From Planctomycetaceae bacterium (lineage in GTDB: Bacteria; Planctomycetota; Planctomycetia; Planctomycetales; Planctomycetaceae): DNA of 7,036 bases. Below, piece after piece: positions 1 through 5,096 of this stretch (position 1 is the first letter of the stretch; every line of letters starts with the position of its first letter). The DNA lies in NCBI GenBank assembly GCA_003445035.1, contig DLVV01000329.1, positions 19,114 to 26,149 on the forward strand, given 5' to 3'. Made by a program: the position numbers and the translations under genes. A model generated the notes under the pieces. It had not been told where the DNA came from, did not search any database, and saw only the letters and a list, made by a program, of their open reading frames with translations.

Positions 1-101
1 CGGGGCAGTTGAGGCGGACGAGTCGCCGTGAAGGGCTTCCGCCGATAGAATTCCCAATCTAATTCGCGTGGACCCCCTTTGCAATCTGCGGCGCTTGTCG
101 T

Positions 102-107
102 GGAGAG
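102..107 (+). promoter_or_regulatory. Shine-Dalgarno site deciding the methyltransferase start
   Basis: GGAGAG lies five bases before the ATG at 113. The alternative GTG at 68 has no purine-rich element in front of it, only CTAATTCGC, so the ATG is preferred. Confidence 0.6.
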
Positions 108-112
108 ACACG

Positions 113-1324
113 ATGAGTCGTCCGCTTTCCGACTGGGACCGTTGGGTCGGCCTCCGTGCCCAGCCCGAAATCCTGGAACTGTTGGAAAACAGCAGTGATC
201 GCGAGTTGGGGTTGCAGGATCGTTTGCGGAAGCGTTTCGAAGTTGACCTGGTGCGGACGGCGTTCCAGTTGCGTGATGCGCGGTCCAGGGCGACGAGCCG
301 CTTTGGCCAATCCGTCGACCTGTGGTTCGATCGGGTGGGACTGGAACAGGCCACCGGTGAAGCGGTCGCCTGTCATAAGGCCCAGCGTTTCCACGAATTC
401 ACCTGGGACTTGTGTTGCGGGGTTGGCGGCGACGCGATGTCGTTGGGGCGTGTGGCCCACGTCGTCGGTGTCGACCGGGATCCCGCCAAGGTTCTGTGTT
501 GCCGTTGGAACGCCGAAGCCGTTGGTGTTGGCGACCGGGTGGCCGTGGTGGCCGCCGACATACGGCGACTCGGTCGGTTGCGTGGCCTGGTGCACATCGA
601 TCCGGATCAGCGACCCGGTGGAGCGAAGCGGTCCCATCGAATCGAAGATTCCGAACCGGGGCGGGAATACCTGGAAGATCTGATCGCAAGTTCTGAAGGA
701 GGGGCGATCAAGCTCAGCCCGGCAGCGAATTTTCTCGGAAAGTTTCCCGGGTGCGAAATCGAACTCGTCAGCGTGGGCCGGGAGTGCAAGCAGGCCATCG
801 TCTGGTTCGGTGGATTGGCTGGTGCGCCACCCCTGGGGCAGGTGAACCTCTTCCGTGCCACGTCGTTGCCGTCAGGGGAGACACTGGAAGGGCACCCGCT
901 GGCTTCTCCGTTTCGGATGGAAATGCCGGGTGAATACCTTTTTGATCCGGATCCTGCCGTGGTGCGGGCTGGCCTGGTCGATCGCCTGGCCGAACAGTGC
1001 GGAGCCTGGCGTTTGGACGATCGCGAGGAGTATCTCTCCGGGGATGGGCTGCCCGAGACGACCCTGGCCCAGGCATTCCGGGTAATGGAAGTCACGGCAA
1101 ACAAGCCTCGTCCAATTCGGGAAGCGGCCCGGTCGCTGGGTTTCGGCCCGGTCGAGATCAAGTGCCGTCACGTTCCCGTAGACGCCGACATGATGCGGCG
1201 GAAACTGAAGCTCGACGGAGATCGCCCCGGAGTGGTGATCGTGGCGAAGATCAACGGGCGAACACGGGCCGTGCTGGCGTGCCGGGTGGCGGCCCGCCCG
1301 CCGACGGGGCCCACCAACGCTTGA
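113..1324 (+). CDS. Class I SAM-dependent methyltransferase with C-terminal THUMP-like domain
   Basis: The 403-residue product looks like a cytoplasmic S-adenosylmethionine-dependent methyltransferase, probably acting on RNA; the substrate is not known. Residues about 1-95 are a charged helical N-terminal region. Motif I (DLCCGVGGDA, residues 99-108) is the SAM-binding glycine loop, followed by the acidic motif II (GVDRDP, 119-124) and a DP-x-x-R motif IV (HIDPDQR, 161-167) where relatives usually have DPARR. The segment IKLSPAANF (199-207) follows, then a GRECKQAIVWFG stretch. Residues about 300-395 match the THUMP-like domain of this family: a PAVVRAGLV start, an AFRVMEV segment, then a GFGPVEIKCRHV core and a basic RRKLKL helix. 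An in-frame GTG at 68 would add 15 residues, but the ATG at 113 has GGAGAG five bases upstream. A TAGAAT at 46-51 resembles a -10 box but has no partner -35. The family call is fairly sure; the target is not. Confidence 0.85.
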   Translation: MSRPLSDWDRWVGLRAQPEILELLENSSDRELGLQDRLRKRFEVDLVRTAFQLRDARSRATSRFGQSVDLWFDRVGLEQATGEAVACHKAQRFHEFTWDLCCGVGGDAMSLGRVAHVVGVDRDPAKVLCCRWNAEAVGVGDRVAVVAADIRRLGRLRGLVHIDPDQRPGGAKRSHRIEDSEPGREYLEDLIASSEGGAIKLSPAANFLGKFPGCEIELVSVGRECKQAIVWFGGLAGAPPLGQVNLFRATSLPSGETLEGHPLASPFRMEMPGEYLFDPDPAVVRAGLVDRLAEQCGAWRLDDREEYLSGDGLPETTLAQAFRVMEVTANKPRPIREAARSLGFGPVEIKCRHVPVDADMMRRKLKLDGDRPGVVIVAKINGRTRAVLACRVAARPPTGPTNA

Positions 1325-1353
1325 GTCAGGGCCGTCGCTGATGATGCGGCGTT

Positions 1354-1376
1354 CGTGTCGGATGCAGGCCGACACG
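1354..1376. terminator. Hairpin between convergent genes, possible bidirectional terminator
   Basis: CGTGTCGG (1354-1361) and CCGACACG (1369-1376) form a perfect 8-bp stem around a 7-base loop, within the 75-base gap between the stop codons of the convergent methyltransferase (1324) and membrane-anchored protein (1400). The position suits termination of both transcripts. No T-run follows on either strand, so it is not a classical intrinsic terminator; it could instead protect 3' ends or pause polymerase. Confidence 0.45.
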
Positions 1377-1380
1377 GTGA

Positions 1381-1392
1381 GTCGTCGACGAC
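1381..1392. repeat. 12-bp perfect palindrome in the convergent gap
   Basis: GTCGTCGACGAC is its own reverse complement and sits four bases after the hairpin at 1354-1376, eight bases before the end of the minus-strand gene. With no loop it would form a poor hairpin, so it is either a chance GC-rich palindrome or a small protein-binding dyad. Confidence 0.4.
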
Positions 1393-1399
1393 GGACCGT

Positions 1400-1915
1400 T
1401 TACTCGGTTTCTCGTGGCTCGGCAAAGGCGAACTGGAGGCCGGGGACCGGAATGAGTTGAGTGGGTGTGCTGCCTCGCTGGTTGCGGAACGGGATTGCGT
1501 AAGGTTGGACACGCCCGGTCGACAACTCTGCAACGTAGATGTAACTGGGAGCATAGGCCGCACCACCGCGACCTTGAGGCTGGGCCAAGCCGCTGATCAT
1601 CGCGTAACGGGCCGGCTTGTTGGGGTCGACACCGAAGTCCTGTGCGATGGATCGCGAATAAATCCACATGTACTGATTGGCAGTACGATTGAGTGAAAAG
1701 CCGCGAATCTGCCCGGTGAGGAAATCGAGCACGAAGACCGCCTCGGAGGTGGGGCCAGTCATGGCCGTTGTCACGGCAAACTTGTCGTTGCGGTCACTCG
1801 AAAATGCTACGGCGGTCTGACTGGGCCAGGCCCAACTCACGCCGCCGCCGATCGCGATTCCCAAGACGAGCCAGCCCAAGCGGGACGCCACAGGCTTCAG
1901 CAGACGGTTCACCAT
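1400..1915 (-). CDS. Membrane-anchored protein of unknown function, planctomycete style
   Basis: The product has 171 residues and no function I can assign. A short basic N-terminus (RLLKPVASR) is followed by one hydrophobic segment at about residues 13-30 ending in WAWP, which reads as a signal anchor or signal peptide; a cut after AVA (about 35-37) is possible. The rest (about 38-171) would lie outside the cytoplasm. It holds two similar motifs, VFVLDFLTGQIRGFSLN (60-76) and IYVAELSTGRVQPYAI (126-141), each of the form hydrophobic-D/E-x-x-TG-x-hydrophobic, like beta-propeller blade strands, but there are too few for a propeller. A glycine-rich link (QGRGG, 114-118) separates them. I recall similar short proteins in planctomycetes; this is from memory. 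A TTG at 1963 would add 16 residues, but the ATG at 1915 has AGGAG nine bases upstream. It is convergent with the methyltransferase and divergent from the oxidoreductase. Confidence 0.75.
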   Translation of the reverse strand: MVNRLLKPVASRLGWLVLGIAIGGGVSWAWPSQTAVAFSSDRNDKFAVTTAMTGPTSEAVFVLDFLTGQIRGFSLNRTANQYMWIYSRSIAQDFGVDPNKPARYAMISGLAQPQGRGGAAYAPSYIYVAELSTGRVQPYAIPFRNQRGSTPTQLIPVPGLQFAFAEPRETE

Positions 1916-1924
1916 CGTCTCCAC

Positions 1925-1929
1925 TCCTG
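1925..1929 (-). promoter_or_regulatory. Shine-Dalgarno site for the membrane-anchored protein
   Basis: Read on the minus strand, AGGAG lies nine bases before the ATG at 1915, with a second GGAG at 1919-1922 closer in. This supports the ATG over the upstream in-frame TTG at 1963. Confidence 0.5.
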
Positions 1930-2056
1930 ATCTTGATAGACGGTCATCAGCAAGCCGAAACAACGTATTCGTACCCGCCCGGACCGCACAGCGCGAGTTT
2001 ACCCGGTTTGTGTCGAGACGGCCAGATCAGGTTCACCGGCGGGATTTGTGCGTACG

Positions 2057-2085
2057 TTGTAATCGACCGGGCCGAGTTGTAGTCT
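2057..2085 (+). promoter_or_regulatory. Candidate sigma-70-type promoter for the oxidoreductase-symporter pair
   Basis: TTGTAA (2057-2062, four of six matches to TTGACA) and TAGTCT (2080-2085, three of six to TATAAT, including the conserved TA and final T) are separated by exactly 17 bases. Transcription would start near 2092, giving a leader of about 50 bases to the ATG at 2145. Weak hexamers like these can arise by chance, and planctomycete promoters are poorly characterised. Confidence 0.3.
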
Positions 2086-2130
2086 CTTGGGCGATTGACA
2101 CAACCACATCCGTCCGTGGGGTCGGAGAAC

Positions 2131-2135
2131 AGGAG
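2131..2135 (+). promoter_or_regulatory. Shine-Dalgarno site deciding the oxidoreductase start
   Basis: AGGAG lies nine bases before the ATG at 2145. This supports that start over the in-frame GTG at 2010, which would add 45 residues ahead of the Rossmann fold. Confidence 0.55.
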
Positions 2136-2144
2136 TGGGTCGCA

Positions 2145-3344
2145 ATGGAAACGACAAACGGGGCCTTGGGCCGGAAGTTGAGGATGGCCCTGGTCGGTGG
2201 CGGTCAGGGAGCGTTCATTGGTCGCGTGCACGCGACGGCCGCAGTTCTCGACAATCGCGCCGAACTGGTTGCCGGCGCGCTGTCTTCCGACCCGGAACGA
2301 GCCAGGGCTTCGGCCCCGTCTTACGACATTGCTCCCGAGCGGGCGTACGGGTCTTACCAGGAACTGGTCGACGGCGAGGCCGCCCGAGGTGACGATGAAC
2401 GGGTGGATTTCATCAGCATCGCCACGCCGAATCACACGCACTTCGAAATCGCTCACCTGGCCCTCCAGGCCGGTTTTAACGTCATCTGTGACAAACCCAT
2501 GACGTTCGACATGGAGCAGGCCGAATCACTGCGGAAAGCGGTGGAGGAATCCGGTGCGGTGTTTGCTGTGACGCACAACTACACCGGGTACCCAATGGTA
2601 CGGCAGGCGAGAGAGATGATCGCGGCAAATGAACTCGGTGAAATCCAGGCCATTCGTTCTCAGTACTTGCAAGGATGGTTGCGGACGCGAATTGAGCTTG
2701 AAGGACAGAAGCAGTCGGCCTGGCGGACTGACCCAGAAAAATCGGGTGCCGCGGGGGCTTTCGGGGATATTGGCACGCACGCATTCAACCTGGCGCGTTA
2801 CATGTCCGGATTGATGCCCGAGTCAGTAATCGCCGATCTGCGGATTTTCGCGGAGGGTCGCGAGTTGGACGACTACGGTCACGCGGTGATTCGCTTCGGG
2901 AACGGAGCGATGGGGACGGTCACCGTCAGCCAGATCTCGCATGGTCGAGAAAACGACCTGCGGATTGAGATCGACGGAACCGAGGGGTCCCTGTCCTGGT
3001 CGCAGGAAGAGCCGAACAAGATGATGGTGCGCCACAACGGGCGGCCGCATCAGTTGTACACACGTGATCCGAACGCCGCTCACATGAACGAGCCGGGAGC
3101 TGCCGCGTGTCGCCTGCCGTCCGGGCATCCCGAAGCGTTTCTCGAGGCGTTTGCCAACGTGTACCGATCCGCCTACGACGCCATGGTGGAACGACTGACC
3201 GGAGGATCATTTGAGTCCAAAGATACGGTTTACCCGAATGTGTACGATGGGGCCGAGGGGATGTTCTTCATCCAGCAGTGCGTGGCAAGCAGCGCCCAGG
3301 GTGGGGAGTCTCTGCCGCTGTCTTACGACGGGGCGAGGCGATAA
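2145..3344 (+). CDS. Gfo/Idh/MocA family NAD(P)-dependent oxidoreductase
   Basis: The 399-residue product belongs to the glucose-fructose oxidoreductase/inositol dehydrogenase/MocA family, which oxidises or reduces hydroxyl groups on sugars, inositols or related polyols with bound or free NAD(P). The N-terminal Rossmann domain (about 13-140) shows the dinucleotide loop ALVGGGQGAFIGRVH (15-29), the SIATPNHTHFEIAHLAL segment (91-107) and CDKP (115-118), a variant of the usual EKP with the catalytic-type lysine K117. The C-terminal alpha/beta domain follows, with GDIGTHAFNLARY (207-219) supplying the Asp and His typical of the active site, and a HPEAFLEAFANVYR helix (328-341). Length is normal for the family. 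There is no twin-arginine signal, unlike many planctomycete members, so it should be cytoplasmic. The symporter gene starts 21 bases downstream, suggesting one transcript. The substrate cannot be read from the sequence. Confidence 0.92.
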   Translation: METTNGALGRKLRMALVGGGQGAFIGRVHATAAVLDNRAELVAGALSSDPERARASAPSYDIAPERAYGSYQELVDGEAARGDDERVDFISIATPNHTHFEIAHLALQAGFNVICDKPMTFDMEQAESLRKAVEESGAVFAVTHNYTGYPMVRQAREMIAANELGEIQAIRSQYLQGWLRTRIELEGQKQSAWRTDPEKSGAAGAFGDIGTHAFNLARYMSGLMPESVIADLRIFAEGRELDDYGHAVIRFGNGAMGTVTVSQISHGRENDLRIEIDGTEGSLSWSQEEPNKMMVRHNGRPHQLYTRDPNAAHMNEPGAAACRLPSGHPEAFLEAFANVYRSAYDAMVERLTGGSFESKDTVYPNVYDGAEGMFFIQQCVASSAQGGESLPLSYDGARR

Positions 3345-3351
3345 CGTGATC

Positions 3352-3357
3352 GGAGGA
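3352..3357 (+). promoter_or_regulatory. Shine-Dalgarno site of the symporter gene
   Basis: GGAGGA sits in the 21-base gap after the oxidoreductase, eight bases before the ATG at 3366 and five before the adjacent in-frame GTG at 3363. Either codon could serve as the start; the ATG has the better spacing and the choice changes the protein by one residue. Confidence 0.6.
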
Positions 3358-3365
3358 ATGGTGTG

Positions 3366-4925
3366 ATGCGTTGGCCGTTGCACTACCAGATTCTGGCAGC
3401 GACGGTGGCCGGAGCGGCGATCGGTTTATTTGCCAATCCCGGGGCTTCGATGCTCGCGGATGCGCGGTTCCGTCAGGGCCCCGAAGGGGGACTCGAGGAA
3501 ATCGATGAGACGAGGCCTGGCCAAGCATCGCTGGCCGTGTCTGTGAAGTCCGATCCGCGGCTTGAGGCAGCCCGGGAGGGGGCTGTCAGCCAGCGGAAGG
3601 TGCGATTTCGTTTCGAACCCGATGGGGTCGAGGCGGTCTATTCCCGAATCTACGCGGTCGATGATCAGCCCGTGACGATGATCACGCGAATGACTCTCGG
3701 GGAGAGTGCGGCGGTGAAGCGAGACCATCGATGGCTCGCCACGGCGTTTGAGAGATACGAGGACAGTGCTGGCAGGTGGTTGGATGAGATCTCCCGATGG
3801 ATCGGGGCGTTGTTCTTGAGATTGTTGAAAATGGTCACCGTGCCGCTGATCGCCACGTCGTTGGTTTCGGCGGTCGCCGGCCTGGGAGGACGTGGCCAAT
3901 TGAAGGGACTGTTCGGGTCCACATTGGTTTACTACTTCTCGACCAGTCTGCTGGCGATCACGACCGGGTTGGTACTGGTCAACCTGATCGCACCAGGCGT
4001 GGGGGCCGAATTGCCGGGTGCGTCTGGTGGTGCGGTCGGTGGTGAAGGAGAGTCTCTGGGAGGCATTTTTGACGGGCTCGTTTCGAAACTGATCCCGACA
4101 AATCCGATGGGGGCAGTGGCCAACGGAGAATTCCTTTCCATCATCTCTTTCAGCATCCTCTTCGGCGTGTTCCTGGGCCGGGTGAAAGGGCAGGCCGGGC
4201 AAATCGTGGTGGGATTCTTCGAGGAAGCGTTTGAGGTGATGATGGCGATGACCCAGTGGGTGATTCGCCTGGCCCCGATCGGTGTCGCGGCCTTCATGTT
4301 GTCGGCGACGGTGTCTCAGGGGAGCGATGTGTTCCTGACCCTGGGCTTGTACATGTTGACAGTGTTCCTGGCTCTCGTGGTTCACGCGGTCATCATTCTT
4401 CCGCTGATCCTGAAGTTTGTCGCCAAACGGGATCCGTGGGATTACGCCAGGGCGCTGGCCCCAGCACTGCTGACAGCGTTTTCGACGGCGTCTTCAAACG
4501 GCACATTGCCGTTGACGATGTCATCAGTTGAGGATCGGGCCGGCGTGTCTCGACGTGTGGGCGCATTCGTGCTCCCTTTGGGAGCGACGATCAACATGGA
4601 TGGCACGGCGCTTTATGAGGCGATTGCCGTGTTGTTTATTGCTCAGGCAACGAGCGATGTGCCATTGGGATTTGATGACCAGGTCCTGGTTGCCGTGACC
4701 GCACTATTGGCCAGCGTGGGGGCGGCCGGAATCCCCCATGCGGGACTGGTGATGATGGCGATCGTATTGCAGGCAGTGGGCTTGCCGCTGGAATCCCAGG
4801 GATTGATCCTGGCAGTCGACCGCGTGTTGGATATGTGCCGAACGTCGGTCAATGTCTGGAGCGACGCGTGCGGTTGTGCAGTGGTGGCCCGTTTTCAGAA
4901 CGCGAAACCGGCCAATTCGGATTGA
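3366..4925 (+). CDS. Dicarboxylate/amino acid:cation symporter (SDF/DAACS family) with an inserted domain
   Basis: The 519-residue inner-membrane protein belongs to the family of GltP, DctA and GltPh, which import acidic amino acids or C4-dicarboxylates with sodium ions or protons. TM1 is at about residues 5-24 and TM2 begins near WIGALFLRLLKM (146-157). Between them lie roughly 100 extra residues where relatives have a short loop; by family topology this faces the periplasm. The transport core is intact: HP1 has TASSNGTLPLT (374-384), TM7 has NMDGT (410-414), HP2 has AAGIPHAG (453-460), and TM8 has D485, D489, R492, T493, N496 and D500. These line up with GltPh D390, D394, R397, T398, N401 and D405, residues tied to substrate and cation binding. 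The conserved R492 favours acidic substrates over neutral ones. HP1 has Ala375 where GltPh has R276. The gene follows the oxidoreductase by 21 bases and probably shares its transcript. The exact substrate and coupling ion are not certain. Confidence 0.93.
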   Translation: MRWPLHYQILAATVAGAAIGLFANPGASMLADARFRQGPEGGLEEIDETRPGQASLAVSVKSDPRLEAAREGAVSQRKVRFRFEPDGVEAVYSRIYAVDDQPVTMITRMTLGESAAVKRDHRWLATAFERYEDSAGRWLDEISRWIGALFLRLLKMVTVPLIATSLVSAVAGLGGRGQLKGLFGSTLVYYFSTSLLAITTGLVLVNLIAPGVGAELPGASGGAVGGEGESLGGIFDGLVSKLIPTNPMGAVANGEFLSIISFSILFGVFLGRVKGQAGQIVVGFFEEAFEVMMAMTQWVIRLAPIGVAAFMLSATVSQGSDVFLTLGLYMLTVFLALVVHAVIILPLILKFVAKRDPWDYARALAPALLTAFSTASSNGTLPLTMSSVEDRAGVSRRVGAFVLPLGATINMDGTALYEAIAVLFIAQATSDVPLGFDDQVLVAVTALLASVGAAGIPHAGLVMMAIVLQAVGLPLESQGLILAVDRVLDMCRTSVNVWSDACGCAVVARFQNAKPANSD

Positions 4926-4965
4926 CGGCTCCAATCGTCGTCGCCGCCAAATCCCGAACAATTGG
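4912..4965 (+). repeat. Imperfect inverted repeat spanning the symporter stop codon
   Basis: CCAATTCGG (4912-4920) can pair with CCGAACAATTGG (4954-4965), giving nine base pairs with one three-base bulge and a 33-base loop. It overlaps the last codons of the symporter gene. It might contribute to transcript end formation, but the loop is long and no T-run follows, so it could well be chance. Confidence 0.25.
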
Positions 4966-5096
4966 TCTTGTGACGGGAGTCCTCCGCTGACGTATCGGTA
5001 TTGGCCGATGTACTCAAAGCGATACCGGTGCAGGCGCCGGCTGTGGAGCCATCGTTCGTGAAGCGAGGGGTGGGTGGTTCCACGAGGAGGATTCCG
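4926..5096 (+). other. Intergenic leader before the phosphatase gene
   Basis: These 171 bases separate the symporter from the phosphatase, long enough for a separate promoter, though I see no convincing hexamer pair. ATCGG (4994-4998) can pair with CCGAT (5005-5009), while CGGTAT (4996-5001) could instead pair with ATACCG (5022-5027), giving two small, mutually exclusive hairpins. The phosphatase frame is open through the second half from a TTG at 5001, but nothing there looks like conserved protein. Confidence 0.4.
5085..5090 (+). promoter_or_regulatory. Strong Shine-Dalgarno site deciding the phosphatase start
   Basis: AGGAGG, a perfect match to the anti-Shine-Dalgarno core, lies six bases before the ATG at 5097. 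It is the best ribosome site in the window and rules strongly for this start over the in-frame TTG at 5001. Confidence 0.75.

Larger units (their letters stand above)
1916..2144. other. Divergent intergenic region of 229 bases
   Basis: This gap separates the minus-strand membrane-anchored gene from the plus-strand oxidoreductase and must hold the 5' signals of both. On the plus strand there is a reasonable sigma-70-like pair at 2057-2085, listed separately. On the minus strand TTGTTT (1958-1963) and TCTATC (1935-1940) are 17 bases apart but match the consensus poorly. The plus-strand oxidoreductase frame stays open back to a GTG at 2010, but the added residues are Arg-rich and unlike the family. 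I see no convincing operator or riboswitch. Confidence 0.5.

Noticed and set aside
1..112. Possible C-terminal end of an upstream plus-strand gene (stops at 29-31 in frame 2 and 60-62 in frame 3)
   Set aside because: Only 9 or 19 codons are visible in either frame and neither has a recognisable ending, so nothing can be claimed.
872..1375. A 167-codon minus-strand open frame antisense to the methyltransferase gene
   Set aside because: It has no domain-like pattern and lies opposite the conserved THUMP-like region.
2095..2100. A perfect TTGACA hexamer before the oxidoreductase
   Set aside because: At 17 bases downstream the sequence is GGGGTC, which is not a -10 box. The weaker but better-spaced pair at 2057-2085 was preferred.
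2010..2144. N-terminal extension of the oxidoreductase from a GTG at 2010
   Set aside because: The extra 45 residues contain no Tat or Sec signal and lie ahead of a complete Rossmann start, and the ATG at 2145 has its own ribosome site.
3426..4385. A 319-codon open frame on the minus strand, antisense to the symporter gene
   Set aside because: It is rich in His, Gln and Arg with no recognisable fold, and lies wholly over a well-supported gene. Long antisense frames are common in GC-rich coding DNA.
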